The translations under genes were made by a program, and so were the position numbers. From contig NZ_NGVS01000033.1 in assembly GCF_002777975.1 (NCBI RefSeq), positions 459,047 to 523,046 on the forward strand: a stretch of 64,000 nt of DNA. Direction: 5' to 3'. The DNA comes from Shewanella carassii. Lineage in GTDB: Bacteria; Pseudomonadota; Gammaproteobacteria; Enterobacterales; Shewanellaceae. The notes beneath the pieces are model-generated. The model had not been told where the DNA came from. It worked only from the letters and a program-made list of their open reading frames with translations, and ran no database searches. This document shows positions 33,685 to 41,806 of the stretch, piece by piece; position 1 is the first letter of the stretch, and every line of letters starts with the position of its first letter.

Positions 33685-35721
33685 ATGATCCTCTATATCG
33701 CCGAAAAGCCCAGCCTTGGGCGCGCCATCGCCGAGGTGCTCCCCAAACCCCATCGCAAACATGAGGGCTATATCGAGCTTGGCAACGGAGATTGTGTTTC
33801 CTGGTGTATAGGTCATCTGCTGGAGCAAGCTGAGCCGGATGCTTACGATCCCGCCTACAAGTCCTGGCAGTTAGAACACCTGCCTATTGTCCCGTCCGAT
33901 TGGCAGATTAAACCCAAAGCCAGCAGTCGCGGCCAACTCAGTGTCTTGCGTAAATTGGTCAAGCAGGCCAGTGAGCTGGTCAATGCCGGCGATCCGGACC
34001 GGGAAGGGCAGCTGTTGGTGGATGAAGTGATTGCCCATCTTGGGGTCAAGGGCGATAAGCTGGCAGCGGTTAAACGCTTGTTGATAAGCGACCTCAACCC
34101 GCAGGCGGTAAAACGCGCCCTAGGGCAGATGCGCAGCAACCGCGAGTTTGTGCCATTGTCGACTTCGGCACTGGCGCGTAGCCGAGCCGATTGGCTCTAC
34201 GGCATGAATATGACCCGTGCCTATACACTGCAGGGGCGCAAGGTGGGCTATCAGGGCGTGCTGTCGGTCGGTCGGGTGCAAACCCCTGTGCTTGGTTTGG
34301 TTGTCCGGCGCGACCTGGAAATCGCTGCCTTTGTGCCTAAACCTTTTTATGAAGTACTGGCCCATCTTAGCACCCAAGAGGGGAGCTGTTTCAGCGCCCG
34401 CTGGCAGCCCAGTGAGGCTTGTCAACCTTGGATGGACGAAGAGGGGCGGGTGCTCTCCCGCGGTTTGGCGATGAATGTGGTCGGCAGGATCACCGGCCAA
34501 CCCGGCCGGATAGATGAGCTGGAGCGTAAGCAAAGACACCAGGCGCCGCCTTTGCTCTATAGTCTGTCTGCGCTGCAGATTGATTGCGCCAAACGCTTCG
34601 GTATGAGCGCCAAAGAGGTGCTGGATACGGCGCAGTCTCTGTACGAACGGCATAAATTGATAACCTATCCGCGCTCCGATAGCCGTCACCTGCCCAAGGC
34701 GCAGTTCCAGCTGGCCCCGGCAGTCTTGAATGCCATTACCCAAGGGGCAGCTGAGCTGCTGCAAGGCTGTGAAGCGCCCAATCCCGCCCTTAAGTCTAAG
34801 GCCTGGAATGATGCCAAGGTGGACGCCCATCACGCGATAGTGCCTACGGAAAAGACGGCTAACCTCGGTGTGTTGTCACAGCGTGAGCGTCAGGTGTATT
34901 TGCAGATCGCCCGTCAGTATTTGGCGCAGTTTTACCCTAATTATGAGTACCTTGAAACCCGCGCCGTGATCGACATTGCCGGAGGTTGCTTCGTGGCCAA
35001 GGCCAAACAACCATTGAAACAGGGGTGGAAGCAATTGTTTGGCAAACAAAAAGCCGACGATGAAGCGGAAGATATTCAAACTGCTTTGCCTGAGCTGACT
35101 CAGGGGCAGATGCTGGATTGCCTCAAGGGTGAACTAGTGGAAAAGATGACCCAGCCCCCCAAGCATTTTACCGACGCCACACTGCTGGCGGCGATGACAG
35201 GCATAAGCCGCTATGTGAAAGACCCAGAGATCCGCAAAATTCTCAAGGAAACCGATGGGCTGGGGACAGAAGCAACCCGCGCCGGGATCATTGAACTCTT
35301 GTTTAAACGTGGCTTTTTGAAACGTCAGGGCAAGAATATTTTGGCTACCGAGGCTGGCAGCGGGCTTATTCAAAGCCTGCCTGAAGTGGCCACCACGCCG
35401 GATATGACGGCGCTGTGGGAAAGTAGCCTAGATGCGATTTGTCGCCGTGAACTTAAATATCAGGCCTTTATGCAGCCCTTGACGGCTAAACTGGGCGAGC
35501 TTATTGAGCAGGCCAAGGCACAACTGCCTACGGCCTTGAGTGGCGTGAAAAGTACAGGCTTCAAAGGACGTAAACGTCGCAGTGGTACTTATGCTACTAA
35601 GGCCGGCGCGTTCAAGGGCACAAGCACCAAAAAGAGCACTGGCGATAAGGCCGGCGCCGGCAAGCGCAACTATCGTTCAGCGACCAAGAGCAAAACCAAA
35701 GCCCAGTCTGCAACTTCCTGA
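33685..35721 (+). CDS. topB: DNA topoisomerase III
   Basis: A 678-residue type IA topoisomerase that relaxes and decatenates DNA through a single-strand break. The N-terminal TOPRIM domain has 'NAGDPDREGQLLVDEV', and the catalytic tyrosine lies in 'LITYPRSDSRHLPKAQ'. Other type IA motifs ('GLGTEATRAGIIELL') are intact. The last ~55 residues are lysine/arginine/serine-rich ('KSTGDKAGAGKRNYRS') and probably bind DNA non-specifically. AAAGGA precedes the ATG. The length fits TopB from gammaproteobacteria. Confidence 0.95.
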   Translation: MILYIAEKPSLGRAIAEVLPKPHRKHEGYIELGNGDCVSWCIGHLLEQAEPDAYDPAYKSWQLEHLPIVPSDWQIKPKASSRGQLSVLRKLVKQASELVNAGDPDREGQLLVDEVIAHLGVKGDKLAAVKRLLISDLNPQAVKRALGQMRSNREFVPLSTSALARSRADWLYGMNMTRAYTLQGRKVGYQGVLSVGRVQTPVLGLVVRRDLEIAAFVPKPFYEVLAHLSTQEGSCFSARWQPSEACQPWMDEEGRVLSRGLAMNVVGRITGQPGRIDELERKQRHQAPPLLYSLSALQIDCAKRFGMSAKEVLDTAQSLYERHKLITYPRSDSRHLPKAQFQLAPAVLNAITQGAAELLQGCEAPNPALKSKAWNDAKVDAHHAIVPTEKTANLGVLSQRERQVYLQIARQYLAQFYPNYEYLETRAVIDIAGGCFVAKAKQPLKQGWKQLFGKQKADDEAEDIQTALPELTQGQMLDCLKGELVEKMTQPPKHFTDATLLAAMTGISRYVKDPEIRKILKETDGLGTEATRAGIIELLFKRGFLKRQGKNILATEAGSGLIQSLPEVATTPDMTALWESSLDAICRRELKYQAFMQPLTAKLGELIEQAKAQLPTALSGVKSTGFKGRKRRSGTYATKAGAFKGTSTKKSTGDKAGAGKRNYRSATKSKTKAQSATS

Positions 35722-35731
35722 GAGCTTGCGG

Positions 35732-35923
35732 TTATTTCAAGCGTCGGTATTGGTTGGATGGGGCATGATACTCGTATCCCAGCGCACTGAGCTTATGCTC
35801 CAGTTGGGTAGGTGACAGGTCGAGTTCGTAGTAGAGGGCATCCTTGTCTGGGCAGTTTAGCCTTAGCTTTTCATTGACTATGCCCAACAATATTTCGGCG
35901 GGCAGATGTTGTAAGTTTTCCAT
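35732..35923 (-). CDS. DUF4250 domain protein
   Basis: A 63-residue protein with the DUF4250 pattern: 'ENLQHLPAEILLGIVNEKLR' followed by 'ALYYELDLSPTQLEHKLSALG'. It looks like a compact helical domain resembling a winged-helix fragment. Family function is unknown. It converges on topB with a 10-base gap, and a GGAGG-type site precedes its ATG. Confidence 0.8.
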   Translation of the reverse strand: MENLQHLPAEILLGIVNEKLRLNCPDKDALYYELDLSPTQLEHKLSALGYEYHAPSNQYRRLK

Positions 35924-36267
35924 GTTCCCTCCAAGTGCTCATATAGTGCTCACCTATGATGCAACAGATACAATTGCCGCTGCAATATATTTAAATTTAT
36001 ACAAATCAGTATATTAGTCATCAGTCTGTGACTTTGTATCTTTGAGTGTAGGAGCCGCGATGAGGGCCGACAAGGGGTTGCCTGAGTCGTTGCTGAGGTG
36101 GCTTAGCTTAAGGTCGCTGAAAATCAAGGTGTTACCTTTTAATGAACAAATTTGTCAGCTCACTCGTTCCTGCAAGCCACTGCTGACTTATCAAAGTTAA
36201 TAAAGATACGCTTGAACATGCTTTGATGCAGAAACTGCACGCTTGTTACAACGATATTTAATTCCTC
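35924..36267. other. Intergenic region upstream of the porin control region
   Basis: No convincing gene. The left end should carry the leftward promoter of the DUF4250 gene. A 64-residue minus-strand frame near 36200-36390 covers the sigma-54 promoter and operator motifs of the porin and is not regarded as coding. Confidence 0.5.
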
Positions 36268-36310
36268 TCACGGTATTTAACGCCCCCCAGTCACGATATT
36301 TCACGATTTG
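36268..36310. promoter_or_regulatory. Clustered TCACGA-type motifs upstream of porin promoter (candidate activator sites)
   Basis: Three direct copies are visible: TCACGGTATT at 36268, TCACGATATT at 36291 and TCACGATTTG at 36301, with a partial ACGATATTTA at 36251. They lie about 50-90 bases upstream of a sigma-54 -24 element. The same core, in inverse orientation and with the same 23-bp step, occurs upstream of the flavoprotein gene next to a sigma-54 activator. Assignment to that activator is inference. Confidence 0.55.
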
Positions 36311-36356
36311 ACGATCCAGCTCCGGAAACTCGGCTTTGACGGTGGCTTTTTCGTGG

Positions 36357-36373
36357 CTGGCACGCAAACTGCA
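36357..36373 (+). promoter_or_regulatory. Sigma-54 (-24/-12) promoter of the porin gene
   Basis: TGGCACGCAAACTGCA matches the TGGCAC-N5-TTGCA consensus with one mismatch; the GG and GC pairs have the right spacing. The expected transcription start is about 65 bases before the porin ATG. Confidence 0.72.
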
Positions 36374-36451
36374 CCCCTTCGAATAATACATAGAAATATG
36401 TCTAATAAATCAGCGTGTTAAACGCTTTTTACTTATAAAAGGGTAATGAAT

Positions 36452-37624
36452 ATGAACAAGAAGATCCTGGCACTTATGATCCCGGCTATGCTGGCAAGTG
36501 GCGCTTCTCAGGCAGTAGAACTGTATAACGACCAAACCAACAGCGTGAACATGATCGGCTGGTTGGGTTTTGCGGCCTTCAACGATGGCCATGAAACCTC
36601 TGTTATCGATAACTTTTCTCGCGTAGGTTTCCGTTTCGATCGTCAGGAACGTGATGGCTGGCGTGCCTTTGCTCACACTGAGTGGGGCATCAACATGGTG
36701 ACCAGTGATGACAGCCTGGTTTACACCCAAGGCCAGGGCGGTGGTCAGATGCGCGCCGAGAAGAACAGTGACTTTATGTTCAACCGTTTGGGTTATGTGG
36801 GTATGGCTCACGACAAGTGGGGTACTCTGACTTTCGGTAAGCAGTGGGGTGCATATTACGATGTTGCCTATACCACAGATATCCTGGATGCCTTCACTGG
36901 CTGGTCTGTAGGTGCCTACACCTTTGGTGACGGCGGTCTGACTGGTGCCGGTCGTGCCGATGCTGCCTTCCAGTATCGCAACACCTTCTTTGGCAAACTG
37001 CATATCGCTCTGCAGTACGCTTCCAAGCAAAATGATGACATCGCTCTGTTCGACAAAGACGGTGTGGCATTGAATGATGGTTCTGAGCTGAGCTTCGACT
37101 CTAGCTATGGCGCCAGCATGACTTACTATGTGACCGACAAGTTCAAGGTTCTGGCCGGTTTCAACCGTGGTGACTTCGAAGGCAACCTGGCCGGTGTCGC
37201 CGTTGATGATACCAACCAGATCGTCGGTATCGGTGCTCAATACGGTACTTTCTACCAGTATGCTCCAGGTCGTGATGCCGATGGTCTGTACGTTGGCTTC
37301 AACGCTCACAAGAGTAAGCAAAACGAACTGGTTGGCGGCAACCTGTACGATTCTACCGGTGGTGAATTCATCGTGGCTTATCAGTATGAAAACGGTTTCG
37401 TACCTTCATTCCTGCTGAGCTATCAAGATCTGGATACAGACGCCAACACCGCTATCAAGGGTGACTGGACTCGTCAGTTTGCGGTACTGGGTCTGCACTA
37501 CCGTTACAGCCGTGACACTGTAATGTTCGCCGAAGCCAAGATTGACTTCAGCGACATGGATGACAAGTCTTGGGAAGATCTGCAAGACAACAACTATGCA
37601 GTAGGTATCCGCTACTTCTTCTAA
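36452..37624 (+). CDS. Gram-negative general-diffusion-type porin
   Basis: A 390-residue outer-membrane trimeric-porin-like protein with signal peptide ending in SQA and a C-terminal strand ending in 'YAVGIRYFF'. 'FGKQWGAYYDV' is the OmpC/OmpF-type L3 entry region. The second ATG (36452) is favoured because AGGG then lies eight bases upstream. Codons are strongly of the high-expression type. It is preceded by a sigma-54 promoter, unusual for a general porin. With the nearby reductase block, this suggests a role in admitting that pathway's substrate. Confidence 0.88.
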   Translation: MNKKILALMIPAMLASGASQAVELYNDQTNSVNMIGWLGFAAFNDGHETSVIDNFSRVGFRFDRQERDGWRAFAHTEWGINMVTSDDSLVYTQGQGGGQMRAEKNSDFMFNRLGYVGMAHDKWGTLTFGKQWGAYYDVAYTTDILDAFTGWSVGAYTFGDGGLTGAGRADAAFQYRNTFFGKLHIALQYASKQNDDIALFDKDGVALNDGSELSFDSSYGASMTYYVTDKFKVLAGFNRGDFEGNLAGVAVDDTNQIVGIGAQYGTFYQYAPGRDADGLYVGFNAHKSKQNELVGGNLYDSTGGEFIVAYQYENGFVPSFLLSYQDLDTDANTAIKGDWTRQFAVLGLHYRYSRDTVMFAEAKIDFSDMDDKSWEDLQDNNYAVGIRYFF

Positions 37625-37648
37625 GGGGCTCCCTTCTTTCCCTGCATT

Positions 37649-37673
37649 GGCCACCTTAGGGTGGCCTTTTTTT
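37649..37673 (+). terminator. Terminator after the porin gene
   Basis: GGCCACC-TTAG-GGTGGCC followed by seven T is a textbook intrinsic terminator 25 bases after the porin stop. It should limit read-through into the next outer-membrane gene. Confidence 0.93.
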
Positions 37674-37715
37674 CACTTTTTCTTGCCTAGATGCAAAAGG
37701 AGGACAAACGAGACT

Positions 37716-38471
37716 ATGACAGTGAGTAAGGGTCTGTGGTTATCGGCATTATTTAGCCTGTTGGCATTGGGAGAGACTGGTGCCGCCGCGGCATCTACTC
37801 GTGTGGAAACCGGTTACCTGGGGTTCCCCGGGGATACCCGTAGCGACAACCGCGGCGCTTTCAACCAGCCTTTTGTGGCGTTGAGCTACTTTAATCGCGA
37901 TGAGCGTAACACCTTTTATCAACTATTGAAGGTGGAAAATCCGGCTAAAGTCGTCGCCGATAAGCGGGTCGCATTTAAATCTTTGACCATTTGGCATTAT
38001 CGACTCAATGAAGAGCGAACCGCCTTATGGCTGCAAAATTTTCTCGGTACCCATAAACATCTGACCGAAGACAATTTTTATTTGGGATTAAAACAGCATT
38101 TTGATTATGGCTCGCTGCGTTTTAATCTGGGGTTGGCGGGGCACTATACCGTGAGCCAGTCTAATCTGACGGACAGGGATTATTCAGGGTTATCCGGAGT
38201 GGTGCTCAATGGCAACAGTTATTACGATTTGCCAGTGCTCCCCAAGGGCTGGAAATTAAACCTGGATTATACAGCGGCTTTTGGGCGTGACCGCGAGCAT
38301 GCGGCGGTATTTGGTTATGACACTGATTATGGGCATCAGCTATTTGCCGCGCTTTCCGGCCCATTGAGCAAAGATCTGAACCTGAAACTGCAATTGACTC
38401 ATTACCAAAGTTGGGGCACTGCGCCCAACGATGGTCTGGAATACAGTGTTGCCGTCAATTACGCTTTCTGA
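37716..38471 (+). CDS. Predicted outer-membrane beta-barrel protein
   Basis: About 251 residues with a signal peptide ('LWLSALFSLLALGETGAAAA') and alternating amphipathic strands, ending in 'LEYSVAVNYAF' with the terminal phenylalanine typical of barrels. Size and pattern recall the Tsx/OmpK nucleoside-channel group, but no diagnostic motif was confirmed. The ATG at 37716 is chosen because the longer frame would bury the signal peptide; an AGGAGG lies 12 bases upstream. It follows the porin terminator and faces the activator gene. Confidence 0.72.
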   Translation: MTVSKGLWLSALFSLLALGETGAAAASTRVETGYLGFPGDTRSDNRGAFNQPFVALSYFNRDERNTFYQLLKVENPAKVVADKRVAFKSLTIWHYRLNEERTALWLQNFLGTHKHLTEDNFYLGLKQHFDYGSLRFNLGLAGHYTVSQSNLTDRDYSGLSGVVLNGNSYYDLPVLPKGWKLNLDYTAAFGRDREHAAVFGYDTDYGHQLFAALSGPLSKDLNLKLQLTHYQSWGTAPNDGLEYSVAVNYAF

Positions 38472-38483
38472 ATCTATTAAACC

Positions 38484-38516
38484 AATAAGGCCGAAAGAGA
38501 GACTTTCGGCCTTATT
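38484..38516. terminator. Bidirectional terminator between barrel gene and activator gene
   Basis: AATAAGGCCGAAAG and CTTTCGGCCTTATT form a perfect 14-bp stem with a 5-base loop, with T-rich sequence on the right. It serves the rightward barrel gene and the leftward activator gene. Confidence 0.93.
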
Positions 38517-38532
38517 ATTTTTGAATTGTCGA

Positions 38533-40056
38533 TTAAACAATTCCCAGTTTTTTCATTTTGCTGCGCAGCGTATTGGGGTTGATATCCAACAGCTCGGCCG
38601 CACCACCCGGACCATAGAGCTTGCCGCCGGTCACTTTAAGGGCATGTTCAATATACTTGCGGGTCATGGTTTCCAGCGGCACCAGCTGATTACCGGCGTG
38701 GCTTGGGTCAACCACTATGGTCTGGCCGCTGGCAGTCGCCACGGCTTCGGTTTGTGGCGCCAGGAAACTGAAGTCCAGTGGGCCGGTCGGGTTTTGAATG
38801 ATGGCTCGCTCTAGCACATTAATCAGCTCCCGGACATTACCGGGCCAGTTGTATTGGCTGAGAATCGCCAGCTGTTCGGGGCGAATGCGGGGAAGCTTCG
38901 CCAGTTGGAATCGAGCGCTCAGCTGTTCAATGAAATGCTGTACCAATAGCGGAATATCTGTCCTTCGTTGGCGCAGAGAAGGGATATCAATCGGGAACAC
39001 AGCTAGTCGGTACCAGAGATCCTCGCGAAAATCCCCTTGATGCACCATGGCTTGCAGGTGTCTGTGAGTCGCGGCAATCACCCTGATATCCAAATGTACC
39101 TGTTCATGACCACCGACTCGGGTGATGGTGCTGTTTTGCAACACCCTGAGCAATCTCACTTGAGCCGAGAGTGGTAACTCGCCGATCTCATCGAGGAAGA
39201 TGGTGCCGCCATTGGCCTGTTCGAAGTAACCGGCCTTGCGCGACTCGGCGCCGGTAAAGGCACCTTTCTCATAGCCGAATAGCTCTGAGTCGATCAGGGT
39301 TTCAGGAATGGCGCCGCAGTTGACTTTAATGAAAGGTTTACCACTTCTGGCCGAGAGTTCATGAATGGCGTTGGCGATCACCTCTTTACCGCAACCAGTT
39401 TCCCCCAACATTAGTACTGTGGTGTTGAGGTGGGCGATGGATTGCACCTGTTGCATCACCTGCTTTAGCCCCGAGTTGGCACCGACCACACCATTTTGCA
39501 CATCCAGCGTGCGTTTCAGGCTGACATTTTGTTTGGCCAAGGCCTGGTTTTCCAGCAGCAGATTACGGCCTCTGAGATTGAGGGCGGTGATTAGGGCAAA
39601 GGTGCTCATCTGCGGCGCCAGCATATCGGCGTGTCGTGGTCGGAAGGTACCGGCTTTTTTGGAATAGAAGCCAACTATTCCTAAATGGGTATCCTCGATC
39701 GACATCCGCAAGATGATCAGTGAGCGGATCCCGTATATCACCTTGGGGGCTACCTGAGAGGTTACCGGGTCATGGTCAATATCGTTAACAATTCTGACCC
39801 TTGGCCTATCTGGGTCCTCCAGGGTTTTGGCTAGACCTTCGGGAAGAGACACTTGGACATTAAGTGTACTGGCCTGGGTTTCACTGGCTTGAGCAATAAA
39901 TTGTATATCATTGAATTCTTTTCGATAAATATTTATGTACAGACCATCGAGCGGTATAGAGTCGCGCACATAGTCGAAATAGTGTTTCAGTGATGTATCC
40001 AGTTGCAGGCTACTGCACAGCCGCCTGGTACACTCGTAATAAAAGTGTTTTTCCAT
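38533..40056 (-). CDS. Sigma-54-dependent transcriptional activator with GAF-type sensor
   Basis: A 507-residue bacterial enhancer-binding protein. Residues 1-170 look like a GAF-type ligand-sensing domain. The AAA+ domain has Walker A GETGCGKE (Cys in place of the usual Thr/Ser), the sigma-54 contact loop GAFTGA in 'FGYEKGAFTGAESR', Walker B 'GGTIFLDEIGELP' and the 'NWPGNVREL' motif. The C-terminal Fis-type helix-turn-helix is 'GGAAELLDINPNTLRSKMKK'. It is divergent from the flavoprotein operon, which has a -24/-12 promoter. It should remodel sigma-54 RNA polymerase at that promoter and probably at the porin promoter. The inducer is unknown. Confidence 0.9.
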   Translation of the reverse strand: MEKHFYYECTRRLCSSLQLDTSLKHYFDYVRDSIPLDGLYINIYRKEFNDIQFIAQASETQASTLNVQVSLPEGLAKTLEDPDRPRVRIVNDIDHDPVTSQVAPKVIYGIRSLIILRMSIEDTHLGIVGFYSKKAGTFRPRHADMLAPQMSTFALITALNLRGRNLLLENQALAKQNVSLKRTLDVQNGVVGANSGLKQVMQQVQSIAHLNTTVLMLGETGCGKEVIANAIHELSARSGKPFIKVNCGAIPETLIDSELFGYEKGAFTGAESRKAGYFEQANGGTIFLDEIGELPLSAQVRLLRVLQNSTITRVGGHEQVHLDIRVIAATHRHLQAMVHQGDFREDLWYRLAVFPIDIPSLRQRRTDIPLLVQHFIEQLSARFQLAKLPRIRPEQLAILSQYNWPGNVRELINVLERAIIQNPTGPLDFSFLAPQTEAVATASGQTIVVDPSHAGNQLVPLETMTRKYIEHALKVTGGKLYGPGGAAELLDINPNTLRSKMKKLGIV

Positions 40057-40080
40057 TGATATTTCAAATAAACCGCGAAG

Positions 40081-40113
40081 TTTCGTGATTGTAGATCTTT
40101 ATATTTCGTGATT
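40081..40113. promoter_or_regulatory. Paired TTTCGTGATT motifs (candidate activator sites)
   Basis: Two identical TTTCGTGATT copies start at 40081 and 40104, 23 bases apart, and a weaker TCGTAATC follows at 40120. The reverse complement AATCACGAAA shares the TCACGA core found upstream of the porin. They lie between the activator start and the flavoprotein -24 element, a typical place for enhancer sites and for autoregulation. Confidence 0.62.
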
Positions 40114-40161
40114 CTGTGGTCGTAATCATAAATCTCCCCCAAAGCACCTCTTTTTGGTTAG

Positions 40162-40178
40162 TTGGCATGGCCAGTGCA
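40162..40178 (+). promoter_or_regulatory. Sigma-54 (-24/-12) promoter of the flavoprotein-lyase-cytochrome operon
   Basis: TGGCATGGCCAGTGCA matches TGGCAC-N5-TTGCA with one mismatch in each half, keeping the invariant GG and GC at the correct spacing. The predicted start is about 35 bases before the flavoprotein ATG. The neighbouring activator gene supports the call. Confidence 0.72.
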
Positions 40179-40223
40179 ACTGGTTGACTGAGTTCTTTCC
40201 CTGCATGAAAGGAAAATAAGTAC

Positions 40224-41783
40224 ATGACAGAAAAACAGAAAATAGACAGTAGTCGTCGTCAGTTGCTCAAAGGCGGCGCCGCTCTGGCCGTGACCGGAGT
40301 GGGGATGGCTGTCAGCAATGGTGCCATGGCCCAGTGCCGCGAGCAGGCACCGGAATCCTTTGATGAACTGGTAGATGTGTTGGTTGTCGGTAGTGGTTTT
40401 GCCGGTATGGCCGCAGCCTTGCAGGCGCGTGAAGCCGGCGTCAGTGTAATGGTTATCGATAAGATGCCTGTTTTTGGTGGTAACTCAACCATTAACGGTG
40501 GTGCCATGGCCGTTGCCGGTTCTCCGTTGCAAAAACAAGCCGGTATTGAAGATTCAGTCGATGCCATGGTAGCCGACATGTTGCGCGCCGGTCGTGGCAT
40601 GAATGATGTTGAGATGCTGAAGCTGGTGTGTAATGGCACAGCCGAATCTTGCCAATGGTTGATTGACTATGGGGTTAAGTGGAAGCCATTTGTACAGCAC
40701 TTTGGCGGTCACAGTGTTCAGCGTGTGCTGCAAACTGTTGAAAGCTCAGGCGCCGGCATTATCCGTCCTTTGGTTAAGGCGGCTCGCGCCAAAGGCGTGA
40801 TCATGAAAAATCAAACCAAGCTCGAATCTTTTATCCGTGACAGCGATGGTCGCGTGATCGGGGTCGAGGTTCGTGAAGGTTATTATTTCCCACGCGAACG
40901 GACAGGTAAACTACGCACTATCGGCGCTCGTAAGGGCGTGATCATGGCGACCGGTGGTTTTGGTCGGGATATCGAATATCGCATGATGCAGCTGCCTGAG
41001 CTGAACAATGATCTGGACTCTACCAACCATCCGGGTGCGACTTCTGAAGCTTTGAAGCAGATGATGCTTCTGGGTGCTAACCCTATCCATCTGGATCAAA
41101 TCCAATTGGGCCCATGGGCATCACCGGATGAGAAAGGCTTTGGTACCGCCTCTCAGTTCAACACTATTGCCACTTATCCTCACGGTATTGTGGTGGATGT
41201 GCGCACCGGTGAGCGTTTCTTCAATGAGCTGGCCGACCGTAAGGCGCGTGCCGATGCCATCATGACCCGCAGAGATGAGCATAACAATCCTGTTTATCCC
41301 ATCGGTTTTACCAATGCCGAAGGCGCGAAAAATGCGCAAACACTGGATTGGGGTATCAAGTACAAGGTAATCACCAAAGCTGAAACCTTGGACGAACTGG
41401 CCAAGGCTTATGGCATGCCTGCCGACAAGCTCAAGGCTCAGGTGGCTCGCTGGAATGAAGCGGTCAAGACCAGAGAAGACAAAGAGTTTGGTCGTCCAAT
41501 GCAGGAAGCGATAGTGCTGGATAAGGGCCCATGGTACGCAGTGCGTATGTGGCCAAAAGTTCACTATTGCATGGGTGGTGTCAAAGTGAACACCAACTCA
41601 GAAGTTCTGCATCTGGTAAGCAATAAGCCTATCCCAGGTCTTTATGCTGCTGGTGAATCCACCGGCGGTATTCACGGTGCCAGCCGTCTCGGTGCTTGCG
41701 CCGTGGCCGAAGGTATTGTAACTGGCCGTAACGCTGGCCAAAACTGTGCCGCTGCCCAGTCTGTAGCACTCAAGCAAGCGTAA
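40224..41783 (+). CDS. Tat-exported FAD-dependent acrylate-type reductase (urocanate/fumarate reductase family flavoprotein subunit)
   Basis: A 519-residue periplasmic flavoprotein. A Tat signal is present ('SRRQLLKGGAALAVTGVGMA'), then an FAD fold ('LVVGSGFAGMAAALQAREAG') and the flavocytochrome c fumarate-reductase fold. The catalytic arginine region ('ERFFNELADRKARAD') and the GASRLG arginine are kept. The fumarate-binding 'HHTMGG' is 'HYCMGG' here, and the HPT loop of fumarate reductases is replaced by 'QIQLGPWASPDE'. This points to a substrate other than fumarate, probably an aryl- or imidazolyl-acrylate. There are no haem motifs and no FMN-binding domain. Electrons should come from the tetraheme cytochrome two genes downstream. 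It is the first gene of a sigma-54-driven operon with an AAAGGA ribosome site. Confidence 0.82.
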   Translation: MTEKQKIDSSRRQLLKGGAALAVTGVGMAVSNGAMAQCREQAPESFDELVDVLVVGSGFAGMAAALQAREAGVSVMVIDKMPVFGGNSTINGGAMAVAGSPLQKQAGIEDSVDAMVADMLRAGRGMNDVEMLKLVCNGTAESCQWLIDYGVKWKPFVQHFGGHSVQRVLQTVESSGAGIIRPLVKAARAKGVIMKNQTKLESFIRDSDGRVIGVEVREGYYFPRERTGKLRTIGARKGVIMATGGFGRDIEYRMMQLPELNNDLDSTNHPGATSEALKQMMLLGANPIHLDQIQLGPWASPDEKGFGTASQFNTIATYPHGIVVDVRTGERFFNELADRKARADAIMTRRDEHNNPVYPIGFTNAEGAKNAQTLDWGIKYKVITKAETLDELAKAYGMPADKLKAQVARWNEAVKTREDKEFGRPMQEAIVLDKGPWYAVRMWPKVHYCMGGVKVNTNSEVLHLVSNKPIPGLYAAGESTGGIHGASRLGACAVAEGIVTGRNAGQNCAAAQSVALKQA

Positions 41784-41806
41784 AATATTCAATAACAAGG
41801 AGTAAG

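Noticed and set aside
36197..36391. Possible 64-residue minus-strand gene before the porin
   Set aside because: It covers the sigma-54 promoter and activator motifs, has no ribosome site and no family resemblance.
40224..41783. Classical flavocytochrome c fumarate reductase
   Set aside because: No haem domain in the same chain and the fumarate-binding histidine and HPT loop are not kept.
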